DNA of 6,993 nucleotides, from positions 1 to 6,993 of the forward strand of contig JANWHO010000348.1 of assembly GCA_025450375.1 (NCBI GenBank), in the 5' to 3' direction. The notes under the pieces were generated by a model. It was not told the DNA's origin. It made no database searches and saw only the letters and a list, made by a program, of their open reading frames with translations. Both the position numbers and the translations under genes were made by a program. Within the stretch, counting starts at the first letter, position 1. Every line of letters begins with the position of its first letter. This stretch comes from Chloroflexota bacterium. GTDB lineage: Bacteria > Chloroflexota > UBA5177 > JANWHV01. This document shows positions 1-6,993 of this stretch, piece after piece.

Positions 1-662
1 CCCTCGGCGGTGATCGCCCCGGTCTCCAGGACGTAGGCGCGCGAGGCCAGACGGAGCGCGGCCCGCGCGTTCTGCTCGACCAGCAGCACCGTGGTGCCCT
101 CGGCGGCAATCTCGCGCAGGGTGCGGAAGATAGTCTTTACCACGATGGGCGCCAACCCCATCGACGGCTCGTCCAGGGCCAGCAAGATCGGCCGCGCCAT
201 CAGTGACCGCCCGATCGCCAGCATCTGCTGCTCCCCCCCGCTCAACGTGCCGGCGAGTTGGCCGCGCCGAGACTCCAGGATGGGGAACAGGCGGAAGGCG
301 CGGGCCTTCCCCTCGCGCAGGACGGCGGCCAGGCGCCGGCCCCGATGGGTATAGGCTCCGAGGTCCAGGTTCTCCTCCACGGTCATGCTGGAGAACACCC
401 GCCGCCCCTCCGGGCAGAGCGCCAGACCCTTCCCAGCCACCGCGTGGGCCCGCACGCTCCGGAGCGAGAGGCCATTGAACTGGATCTCCCCGGCGGTGGG
501 GCGGAGCAACCCCGCGATGGCCCGGAGAGTAGTCGTTTTTCCCGCTCCATTGCTGCCGAGAATCGCCACTACCTCGCCCTGTTCGACATGCAAGGAGATC
601 CCCCGCACGGCGTGAATGGCCCCGTAGCGCACGTCGAGGCCGGACAGGCTGAGCAGGCTCAC
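1..662 (-). CDS. livF: LivF-type ATP-binding protein of a branched-chain amino-acid ABC importer (3' end off the window)
   Basis: One of the two cytoplasmic ATPases that power the Liv-type importer. The GTG start at 662-660 shares the sequence GTGA with the TGA stop of livG, a classic translationally coupled overlap. The frame stays open to the window edge, giving 220 codons; LivF is usually about 235 residues, so roughly 15 are missing. Seen in order: Walker A GSNGAGKTT at 36-44, a PEGRRVF segment at 84-90 where other ABC proteins have the Q-loop, signature LSGGEQQ at 140-146, Walker B LLALDEP at 160-166, and LLVEQNA at 193-199 where the switch histidine would lie. The Glu at the Q-loop and Gln at the H-loop are normal for LivF and separate it from LivG, so they are not damage. 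Last visible gene of the operon. The transported ligand cannot be read from this subunit. Confidence 0.96.
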   Translation of the reverse strand, partial: MSLLSLSGLDVRYGAIHAVRGISLHVEQGEVVAILGSNGAGKTTTLRAIAGLLRPTAGEIQFNGLSLRSVRAHAVAGKGLALCPEGRRVFSSMTVEENLDLGAYTHRGRRLAAVLREGKARAFRLFPILESRRGQLAGTLSGGEQQMLAIGRSLMARPILLALDEPSMGLAPIVVKTIFRTLREIAAEGTTVLLVEQNARAALRLASRAYVLETGAITAE

Positions 663-1426
663 TCGTCGTCCGTTCCCAGATATGCCTCGATCACCGCTGG
701 ATCATTCCGGATCATCTCCGGCGGCCCCTCGGCAATCTTCTTCCCATAGTTGAGCACGGTGATGTGGTCCGATACCCGCATCACCAGCCTCATATCGTGC
801 TCGATCAGCAGCACGGACACCCCGCGCTCGCGGATGCGGTAGACCAGGGCGGCCAGGCGCTCCTTCTCCACCGGGTTCATCCCGGCGGCCGGCTCGTCCA
901 GCACCAGAAGGGCCGGCTCGGTGGCCAGGGCGCGGGCGATCTCCAGGCGGCGCTGGTCCCCATACGAAAGGGCCGACGCCTGCCATTCCGAACCCCGGCC
1001 CAGTTCCACGAAGGCGAGGAGGCTCTCGGCCAGGACCACGTTCTCGCGCTCCTCGCGCCGCTCCCGCGGCAACCGGGTGATCGCCCCCAGCACGCCGGTC
1101 CGGGTGCGGCAGTGCCTTCCGGCCAATACGTTGTCCATGACGGTCATGTTGGGAAACAGGCGGATGCTCTGGAAGGTGCGCACCAGGCCAAGCTGGGCGA
1201 TCCGGTAGGGCCGTAAGCCCCGCAACTCCTTTCCTTGGAACAGGATGGAGCCGCGCCGGGGCCGATAGATCCCGGTGATGCAGTTGAACACGGTGGTTTT
1301 CCCCGCCCCATTGGGTCCAATTAGTGAACTGATCGATCCTGCTTCCACCTTCAGACTCAGTCTATCGACCGCGGTGAGGCCGCCGAATGCGTGGGTCATC
1401 TCGCGTACCTCGAGGAGAACCGCCAT
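659..1426 (-). CDS. livG: LivG-type ATP-binding protein of a branched-chain amino-acid ABC importer
   Basis: Second cytoplasmic ATPase of the importer, expected to form a heterodimer with LivF under the LivH-LivM channel. It has 255 residues, full length for the family. Motifs: Walker A GPNGAGKTT at 37-45, Q-loop TFQ at 84-86, the LivG-typical LFPNMTVMDNVLAG at 90-103, signature LSYGDQRRLEIAR at 153-165, Walker B LLVLDEP at 173-179 followed by AAGMNP, and switch histidine in LLIEHDM (H210). The signature has Tyr in place of the first Gly of LSGG, which is usual in LivG. The ATG start at 1426 has an AGGAGG ribosome site (1432-1437) spaced 5 nt away; that site overlaps the TAG stop of livM, leaving a 9-nt gap. 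The stop overlaps the livF start. Confidence 0.97.
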   Translation of the reverse strand: MAVLLEVREMTHAFGGLTAVDRLSLKVEAGSISSLIGPNGAGKTTVFNCITGIYRPRRGSILFQGKELRGLRPYRIAQLGLVRTFQSIRLFPNMTVMDNVLAGRHCRTRTGVLGAITRLPRERREERENVVLAESLLAFVELGRGSEWQASALSYGDQRRLEIARALATEPALLVLDEPAAGMNPVEKERLAALVYRIRERGVSVLLIEHDMRLVMRVSDHITVLNYGKKIAEGPPEMIRNDPAVIEAYLGTDDE

Positions 1427-1435
1427 CCTGCCCTC

Positions 1436-2488
1436 CTATTCCGCCCCTGGCGATTCACCATCGGCTGCCCAGATCATCACCGGCTCGGGCCGCGCCCCGC
1501 CGATCCTCCGACCACGCCGGCGACTGGGCCACAATCCCTGGGGCCGGAAAATCATCAGGCCAATCAGCACGATGGCGAAGAAGAGAAGACGCGCGTCGAT
1601 TAGATTGGCGGGCAAGCTTCGCAGGATCTCGGGGGTGATCACTACCACCGCCGCACCCAGGAGGACACCGGGAATGCTGCCAAGGCCGCCCAGGACCACG
1701 ATGATCAAGATCTGCACGGACTGGTTGAAGGTGAAGCTCTCAGGTGAGACGGCGGTGAGCTGGACCGCCAGGAAGCAGCCGGCGATCCCGGCCCACACCG
1801 CCCCCAGCGCGTAGGCAAGCAGCTTGATCCGGGTCGGGTTGATCCCCATGGCGGCGGCCGCCAGTTCATCCTCCCGGATATAGGCCCAGGCTCGCCCGAT
1901 CCGCGACCGTTCCAGGCGGGAGACGCAGAAGAGGGTGATCAGGAGCAGGGCCAGGATGAGGTAGTAGTAGTGAATCGGGAGGCTAAAGGTAAAACTGCCG
2001 ATCGCAGGTTGCGGCACCCCATAGAGCCCGTTCGGGCCGCCGGTAACGTCGAGATTGGTGGCCGAGATGCGGGTGATCTCGCCGAACCCGAGAGTGACGA
2101 TCGCCAGGTAGTCGCTGCGCAGGCGTAAGGTAGGGGCTCCGATCAGCACTCCGAATAGCCCGGCCAGGACAGCGCCGGTGGGTAGCATGAGCCAGAAGGG
2201 CAGATTATAGGTGGTCATCAGGTAGGCGGTGGTATAGGCGCCGATCGCGAAAAATGCCGCGTACCCCAGATCGAGGAGCCCGGCGTAGCCCACCACGATG
2301 TTCAGGCCAAGGCCCAGCATGGCATAGACGCAGACATTGGTCAGGACGGTGAGATGATAGTTGTTCAGCCAAAGGGGGACCACGAGCATCGCCACCAGGA
2401 GGCCCGTACCGCCGGCGGGCCGCGTCCAGGCGGGGGTGCGGTCCAAAAAGCGGCGCCGCGCGCCGAGCAATTGATGGAGCAGGGTCAT
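1436..2488 (-). CDS. livM: LivM-type permease subunit of a branched-chain amino-acid ABC importer
   Basis: Inner-membrane channel subunit that pairs with LivH. From ATG 2488 it has 350 residues. After a basic N-terminal stretch of about 28 residues, repeated hydrophobic segments cover most of the protein. Family landmarks: GLGLNIVVGYAGLLDLGYAA at 59-78, the TLRLRSDYLAIVTLGFGEI region at 120-138, the ATPase-coupling loop AYIREDELAAAAMGINPTRIK at about 202-222, VVLGGLGSIPGVLLGA at 264-279, and FRPQGLWPSRR at 314-324. The tail beyond that is about 26 residues, first Arg-rich and then acidic. The frame is open 31 codons further upstream to 2581, but that extension lies inside livH. ATG 2488 shares one base with the livH stop (TGATG), with AAGG-type SD just upstream, so it is the better start. 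Confidence 0.96.
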   Translation of the reverse strand: MTLLHQLLGARRRFLDRTPAWTRPAGGTGLLVAMLVVPLWLNNYHLTVLTNVCVYAMLGLGLNIVVGYAGLLDLGYAAFFAIGAYTTAYLMTTYNLPFWLMLPTGAVLAGLFGVLIGAPTLRLRSDYLAIVTLGFGEITRISATNLDVTGGPNGLYGVPQPAIGSFTFSLPIHYYYLILALLLITLFCVSRLERSRIGRAWAYIREDELAAAAMGINPTRIKLLAYALGAVWAGIAGCFLAVQLTAVSPESFTFNQSVQILIIVVLGGLGSIPGVLLGAAVVVITPEILRSLPANLIDARLLFFAIVLIGLMIFRPQGLWPSRRRGRRIGGARPEPVMIWAADGESPGAE

Positions 2489-3393
2489 CACACCTTCTCG
2501 ACCACGTGCTCGCCCAGAATACCGGTTGGGCGGAACACCAACACGAGAATCAGGACACTGAAAGCGAAGACATCGGACCATTGGGAGGAAATATAGCCGG
2601 AGAAAAACGCCTCCAGCATGGCCAGCACGTAGCCGCCCAGCATGGCGCCGGGGATGTTGCCGATTCCGCCCAGCACCGCCGCCGTGAATGCCTTCAGGCC
2701 GATTAGAAAGCCCATGTTGAAGTCGATCTCGCTATAGAAGCCGCCCGCCATCACCCCTGCGGCGGCCGCCAGCATGGCCCCAATCAAAAAGGTGAGCCCG
2801 ATCAGGGCATCGACATCGATCCCCATCAATTGCGCCGCGTCCTGATCGATCGCCACCGCGCGCATCGCCTTCCCGGCCATCGTGCGCTGTACGAAGAGAT
2901 ACAGCACGAGCATCAGGCCCACGGTCACCGGGAGAATGAGCACCTGCATGGCGCTGATCGTCACTCCGCCCGGCCGCCAAATGGTGCTTGGGAAAATGGA
3001 GGGATACACCTGGAACGAGGCGCCCCAGCCCAGCTTGGCCCCTTCCTCCAGGGCTAGGGACAGGCCAATCGCCGTGATCAAGGGCGACAGACGGGGAGCG
3101 CGCCGGAGGGGACGATAGGCCACGCGCTCCAGAATTACCCCAAGGATGCCTACCGTCCCCATCGGTACCAGGAAGGCAAGCGGGATCAGCAGCGCCCCGC
3201 TGAGATGCTGGGCCATCCCTCCGAAGGCGGTCAGCAGGGTAAATCCAACAAAGGATCCCACCATGTAGAGATCACCATGGGCGAAGTTGATCAGGCGAAT
3301 GACCCCATAGACCATGGTATACCCGAGGGCCACCAGGGCATAGAACGATCCCACGGTGAGCCCATTCACCAACTGCTGGAGAAAGGTGTTCAT
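2488..3393 (-). CDS. livH: LivH-type permease subunit of a branched-chain amino-acid ABC importer
   Basis: Inner-membrane channel subunit, 301 residues, the usual LivH length. It opens with the characteristic LVNGLTVGSFYALVALGYTMVYG (8-30) and INFAHGDLYMVG (35-46). The coupling loop contacting the ATPases is GKAMRAVAIDQDAAQLMGID at 174-193, followed by a membrane helix. Further landmarks are KAFTAAVLGGIGNIPGAMLGG at 234-254 and the C-terminal FRPTGILGE at 287-295. Seven to eight hydrophobic segments can be seen. The ATG start at 3393 has an AAAGG ribosome site about 5 nt upstream. It is separated from livK by 57 nt holding a strong hairpin, and its TGA overlaps the livM ATG by one base, so LivH and LivM are likely made in equal amounts. 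Confidence 0.97.
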   Translation of the reverse strand: MNTFLQQLVNGLTVGSFYALVALGYTMVYGVIRLINFAHGDLYMVGSFVGFTLLTAFGGMAQHLSGALLIPLAFLVPMGTVGILGVILERVAYRPLRRAPRLSPLITAIGLSLALEEGAKLGWGASFQVYPSIFPSTIWRPGGVTISAMQVLILPVTVGLMLVLYLFVQRTMAGKAMRAVAIDQDAAQLMGIDVDALIGLTFLIGAMLAAAAGVMAGGFYSEIDFNMGFLIGLKAFTAAVLGGIGNIPGAMLGGYVLAMLEAFFSGYISSQWSDVFAFSVLILVLVFRPTGILGEHVVEKV

Positions 3394-3407
3394 GGCGCCT
3401 TTCGGTT

Positions 3408-3444
3408 CGAGGAGGAACGGGGCGGCACGCCCCGTTCCTCCTCG
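3408..3444 (-). promoter_or_regulatory. Perfect 17-bp intercistronic stem-loop between livK and livH
   Basis: Bases 3408-3424 and 3428-3444 are perfectly complementary around the 3-nt loop 3425-3427. The stem is GC-rich. On the minus-strand transcript it starts 6 nt after the livK TAG and ends 14 nt before the livH ATG. No U-run follows, so it is not a standard intrinsic terminator. In comparable operons such as malE-malF, a hairpin at this place protects the 3' end of the binding-protein message or attenuates read-through, so that more binding protein than permease is made. That role here is inferred from position and strength. The GGAGGAAC in the first arm is over 40 nt from the livH start and is not its ribosome site. 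Confidence 0.85.
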
Positions 3445-3450
3445 GGTTGC

Positions 3451-4599
3451 CTACATCTTCGCCGCTACGAACTGCCCGTTCCGCACCGTGACTATGATGT
3501 ACTGGAGCTGCACCCGGTCACCCTTGCTATTGAGGGTGATCGGGCCGGTAATCCCCATGAAATTCTTGGTTTGGAGCAGCACCTTGTTGATCGCCGAGGC
3601 GGAGGTAGACTTGGCCACGGTGATCGCGTGCAGGGCCAGCATGGTGGCATCGTAAGTATAGGCCGAGTAGGCGCCTGGTCCCTGATGATAGGTAGCCGTG
3701 TATTGCTTGACGAAACCGGCCGACGACGACACCAATTGGGGAATGGGCGCCGTGGTGATCAGGGCCTTTTCGGCGTATTTCCCGGCCAGCTTGATGAAGG
3801 TCGGATCATTGTTGGCGTCCGCCGCCATGAACTGCCCCGCCACGCCCAATTGCTCGAACTGCTTGAGCAGCAAGCCGCCATCCGAGTAATAGCCGGTGAA
3901 GTAGGTGACGTCCGGCTTGCGTGAGCGGATGTTGGTGAGGATCGAGCTGAAGTCGTGACTTCCGGGACTGATCGCGTCAAAAAAGACCACCTTGATGCCG
4001 GGGTAGTGCGCTTTCAACGCTGCCTCGGTCTGGGTGGCCACGCCCTTGGCATACACCGTGTTGTCGTGGATCAAAGCAACTGTCTTGTAGTGCATCTTGT
4101 TCATGAAGTTTGCCGCGAACAAGCCCTGCTCGTCATCTCGACCGATCGTGCGGAATATGTCATTGAAACCCTGGTCGGTCAGCTTTGGATTGGTCGCGGC
4201 CGAGGTAATCATCGGAAGCCCTGTCCGATGGAAAATCACGCTGGCGGGCAGGGCGTCGCCGGAGCAATAGGGGCCAATCACCGCCACCACGCCGTCCGCT
4301 ACCAGCTTCTGGGCCGCCTGTACGGCGACCTGCGGATTGCAGGGAGAATCCTGCGCGTCAGTGGCCACCTTCTCCCCCATCGCTCCGCCCGATTTGTTCG
4401 CGGCGGCTACCGCGAGCTTCATGGCGTTGAGCATGTCCTGGCCGGCGGAGGCATAGGATCCGCTCAGTGGGGCATAAAAGCCCAGGGTAATGGTGCCGGC
4501 CCGAGCCTGATGAGCGCCGGCGCCCGGCGCCCCCGCCAGGGCCATGGCCAGAAGGCTCGCGATGCCGATAAACATCCGTGTGCCGGGAAATAGTTTCAC
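3451..4599 (-). CDS. livK: LivK/LivJ-type periplasmic solute-binding protein (branched-chain amino-acid family)
   Basis: Extracytoplasmic receptor that delivers ligand to LivH-LivM. I choose GTG 4599: GGAGG lies 6 nt upstream, and translation from here begins KLFPGTRMFIGIASLLAMALAG, a normal signal peptide with likely cleavage near residues 29-34. The frame is open upstream to at least 4695, but that would bury the signal peptide. The protein has 382 residues. Landmarks: TLGFYAPLSGSYASAGQDM at 38-56, Cys87 and Cys112 spaced 25 apart like the conserved disulfide of E. coli LivJ/LivK, GPYCSGDALPAS at 109-120, TSAATNPKLT at 132-141 and FRTIGRDDEQG at 149-159. There is no lipobox cysteine, so it should be soluble rather than lipid-anchored. 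The ligand could be leucine, isoleucine or valine, but family members also bind other amino acids or amides. Confidence 0.95.
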   Translation of the reverse strand: MKLFPGTRMFIGIASLLAMALAGAPGAGAHQARAGTITLGFYAPLSGSYASAGQDMLNAMKLAVAAANKSGGAMGEKVATDAQDSPCNPQVAVQAAQKLVADGVVAVIGPYCSGDALPASVIFHRTGLPMITSAATNPKLTDQGFNDIFRTIGRDDEQGLFAANFMNKMHYKTVALIHDNTVYAKGVATQTEAALKAHYPGIKVVFFDAISPGSHDFSSILTNIRSRKPDVTYFTGYYSDGGLLLKQFEQLGVAGQFMAADANNDPTFIKLAGKYAEKALITTAPIPQLVSSSAGFVKQYTATYHQGPGAYSAYTYDATMLALHAITVAKSTSASAINKVLLQTKNFMGITGPITLNSKGDRVQLQYIIVTVRNGQFVAAKM

Positions 4600-4605
4600 T
4601 TTCGT

Positions 4606-4610
4606 CCTCC
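4606..4610 (-). promoter_or_regulatory. Ribosome binding site that sets the livK GTG start
   Basis: The minus strand reads GGAGG, then six bases ACGAAA, then GTG at 4599. The optimal spacing and the signal peptide that follows decide the start against the longer open frame upstream. Confidence 0.85.
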
Positions 4611-4613
4611 AAG

Positions 4614-4647
4614 GATCACGATGAATCGACTCAATGATGCCGTGATC
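4614..4647 (-). promoter_or_regulatory. 7-bp inverted repeat just upstream of the livK ribosome site
   Basis: GATCACG at 4614-4620 and CGTGATC at 4641-4647 are perfect inverted copies with a 20-nt spacer. On the liv transcript the second arm ends 3 nt before GGAGG. It could be a leader stem or a protein operator. The arm is short and the loop long, so chance is possible. Confidence 0.35.
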
Positions 4648-4686
4648 GCTGCGTAGTTGGCGATGGGCGGATTCGACAGGGTGCTT

Positions 4687-4712
4687 ACCGATCACCTCCT
4701 TCGCTAATCGGT
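4687..4712 (-). promoter_or_regulatory. Orphan full-length Shine-Dalgarno sequence within a 6-bp inverted repeat, liv leader
   Basis: The minus strand at 4701-4690 reads AAGGAGGTGATC, a 12-nt perfect complement of the canonical 16S rRNA 3' tail GATCACCTCCTT. It is flanked by ACCGAT and ATCGGT (4707-4712 and 4687-4692), which could pair and place AAGGAGG in a 14-nt loop; the second arm overlaps the last bases of the match. No ATG, GTG or TTG lies 5-12 nt beyond GGAGG: the only nearby start, GTG 4695, overlaps the site itself. It is 91 nt upstream of the livK start. A ribosome standby or regulatory role is inference only. Confidence 0.4.
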
Positions 4713-4743
4713 CACGATAATGCCACGGGGCGCTCGGCGGCGA

Positions 4744-4788
4744 ATCCGCGCTCTACTATTATCCGCGCCGCGGAGAGGACGCGGGCAA
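4744..4788 (-). promoter_or_regulatory. Candidate liv promoter with overlapping 8-bp direct repeat
   Basis: On the minus strand, TTGCCC (4783-4788) is followed after 19 bp by GATAAT (4758-4763), a tolerable sigma-70-like pair with a long spacer. The 8-mer GCGCGGAT occurs twice, at 4761-4768 and 4744-4751, start-to-start 17 bp apart; the upstream copy overlaps the GATAAT box. Such a repeat on the -10 box is a plausible repressor site. The predicted leader would be about 150 nt. The weak -35 and long spacer keep this tentative. Confidence 0.35.
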
Positions 4789-4964
4789 GGAAAGTGTGCC
4801 GATGCTCCGCCATCATGGTGATCACGCGGCTATCGAGGTCTTGTGATGGGTGATAGCGGAACTGAGCCCAGAGCGTCAAGCGCGCCGCGCGGGCTTGCGT
4901 CGCGGGGGTGTGCTTCGCTACGCTTCCCTGAGGGTTTATCCCGGCCATAATTGAGGAGTTGAGC

Positions 4965-5528
4965 ATGTTTTCCGATGAAGCAGTCGAGGCCATGGTATGG
5001 GATTCCTTCAACGAGCTCTGCACCGACCAGGGGATCGAGGGCGTCTGGGCCGACGAAGGCCCCATGGGTCTTGCCCTGATCCCCGATCCTCTGCGCCTGG
5101 GCGCCGCCGTGGATCTGTGGATGCGAGTGGAGAACCGCGAGGAGAACGCGCGCCGCCCGGTGGTGGAACGCACCACGATCTTTGGCAGCCACCACATCGA
5201 AACCATCGAGGAAGATGCTGAAGAGGAAGATACCACCAACGAGGAGGGCGGTGACGCGAATGGCGACGAAGGAGACGGCGAGGAGGAGCAAGAGAGCGCG
5301 GAGCCGCTTCTTGATGAACTGGAACTGCGTGGGCGCCTCTTGGTGGACGTGATGAACGTGGTCAGCCAACAGCTTTCCAACCGCCGAGGCGCCCTGGAAT
5401 CGGATGAGGAGGTTGGTGACATAACTCAGGTGAAGGATGAGATGATCGAGGCGATCAATCTTGCCTTCACCGATCCCCGCCTGTCCTACCTCTGGGTGAA
5501 CGGCGCCTTCCTGCAAGAGAGCGAGTAG
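4965..5528 (+). CDS. Hypothetical strongly acidic protein, 187 residues
   Basis: Not recognised. The ATG at 4965 has GAGGAG (4953-4958) at 6-nt spacing; the TTG six bases earlier touches that site and is not the start. There are about 49 Asp/Glu against 11 Arg and a single Lys, net charge near -37. It looks like two folded segments joined by an acidic linker. Residues 1-75 contain three Trp (12, 28, 52) and the LALIPDPLRLGAAVDLWMRVENRE stretch, suggesting beta structure. Residues 79-113 hold 19 acidic residues, and no Lys or Arg occurs from 70 to 121. Residues 114-187 (LLDELELRGRLLVDVMNVVSQQL, KDEMIEAINLAF) look helical. No signal peptide or membrane segment, so cytoplasmic. It forms a two-gene unit with the next gene, 5 nt downstream. 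Function unknown; a scaffold, chaperone-like or basic-partner-binding role would be guesswork. Confidence 0.85.
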   Translation: MFSDEAVEAMVWDSFNELCTDQGIEGVWADEGPMGLALIPDPLRLGAAVDLWMRVENREENARRPVVERTTIFGSHHIETIEEDAEEEDTTNEEGGDANGDEGDGEEEQESAEPLLDELELRGRLLVDVMNVVSQQLSNRRGALESDEEVGDITQVKDEMIEAINLAFTDPRLSYLWVNGAFLQESE

Positions 5529-5533
5529 AAGAC

Positions 5534-6993
<1,460 letters not shown>

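Larger units (their letters stand above)
4600..4964. other. Divergent intergenic region between livK and the acidic gene pair
   Basis: A 365-bp stretch with no convincing gene on either strand. It must contain the start signals for both the liv operon and the plus-strand acidic genes. The livK side holds the elements listed separately (ribosome site, inverted repeats, orphan Shine-Dalgarno, candidate promoter). On the plus-strand side there is a hairpin-forming segment at 4877-4897 (5 bp, one mismatch, 3 bp, 3-nt loop) and the AT-rich CATAAT at 4946-4951, which is too close to the ribosome site to be a usable -10 box. I saw no tRNA-like clover leaf and could not place a convincing plus-strand promoter. 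Confidence 0.6.

Noticed and set aside
2489..2581. N-terminal extension of livM to 2581
   Set aside because: It lies wholly inside livH, has no family similarity, and ATG 2488 is coupled to the livH stop with a ribosome site.
3205..3924. Long plus-strand open frame opposite livH and livK
   Set aside because: It spans the end of livK, the hairpin and the start of livH in antisense. The minus-strand genes have full family motifs; this frame has none.
3955..4593. Plus-strand open frame of 212 codons opposite livK
   Set aside because: His/Gly/Arg-rich antisense product without domains or a ribosome site.
4600..4695. N-terminal extension of livK to GTG 4695
   Set aside because: That GTG overlaps the GGAGG itself, so spacing is impossible, and the extension would place 32 polar residues before the signal peptide. 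GTG 4599 has an ideal ribosome site.
4667..4701. Possible 16S rRNA 3'-end fragment on the plus strand, because it ends GATCACCTCCTT
   Set aside because: Similarity stops beyond the 12-mer and a partial GGTGC match; the helix 45 partner strand and GGAA loop are not present upstream.
4614..4825. Four GTGATC/GATCAC motifs, including the palindrome GTGATCAC at 4818-4825, as a regulator-binding cluster
   Set aside because: The same hexamer is frequent across the coding parts of the window (for example near 1630, 1935, 3073 and 3619), so the cluster is not clearly above background.
4935..4951. TTTATC and CATAAT as -10 boxes for the acidic genes
   Set aside because: Neither has a recognisable -35 at 16-18 bp, and CATAAT would start transcription inside or past the ribosome site.
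4712..5422. Minus-strand Ser-rich open frame of 236 codons
   Set aside because: Low-complexity composition from antisense GC-rich codons, no start signal, and it overlaps both the acidic gene and the intergenic region. A shadow frame.
4830..5516. Minus-strand open frame of 228 codons with an apparent hydrophobic membrane-like segment
   Set aside because: The hydrophobic run is the antisense reading of the GAG/GAA-rich acidic linker (CTC/TTC codons). It has no ribosome site, whereas the plus-strand frame has a good one and a sensible protein composition.

Overview
The window is a GC-rich (roughly 60% by eye) bacterial chromosome segment with two recognisable blocks and one unexplained one. 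The minus strand carries a complete-looking branched-chain amino-acid type ABC importer operon in the order livK-livH-livM-livG-livF (4599 down to the left edge). The right end holds the 3' part of proS (prolyl-tRNA synthetase), also on the minus strand. Between them lies a plus-strand pair of genes for very acidic proteins that I cannot assign to any family.

Organism: the ProRS is the eukaryote/archaeal-like short form with a C-terminal four-cysteine zinc site and a terminal tyrosine. In bacteria this form occurs in lineages such as Deinococcus-Thermus, Chloroflexi and some other deep-branching groups. The liv solute-binding protein has a signal peptide without a lipobox cysteine, which argues for a freely diffusing periplasmic protein and so mildly for a cell with two membranes. 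The phylum cannot be fixed from this window.

Layout. 1-662: livF (3' end missing). 659-1426: livG. 1436-2488: livM. 2488-3393: livH. 3394-3450: intercistronic gap filled by a perfect 17-bp hairpin. 3451-4599: livK, starting at GTG. 4600-4964: divergent intergenic region with candidate promoter, repeat and leader elements for liv, including an orphan 12-nt match to the full Shine-Dalgarno complement. 4965-5528 and 5534-5737: the acidic gene pair. 5734-6993: proS, convergent with the pair and overlapping it by 4 bp.

The liv genes act together: LivK captures ligand outside the membrane, LivH and LivM form the channel, and LivG and LivF hydrolyse ATP. Genes downstream of livK are tightly packed (TGATG, 9-nt gap, GTGA), which indicates translational coupling. 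The hairpin after livK probably separates the abundance of binding protein from that of the membrane parts. I see no mobile element, CRISPR array, tRNA, rRNA or defence system. Most of the window is ordinary; the acidic pair and the liv leader are the parts that remain unexplained.
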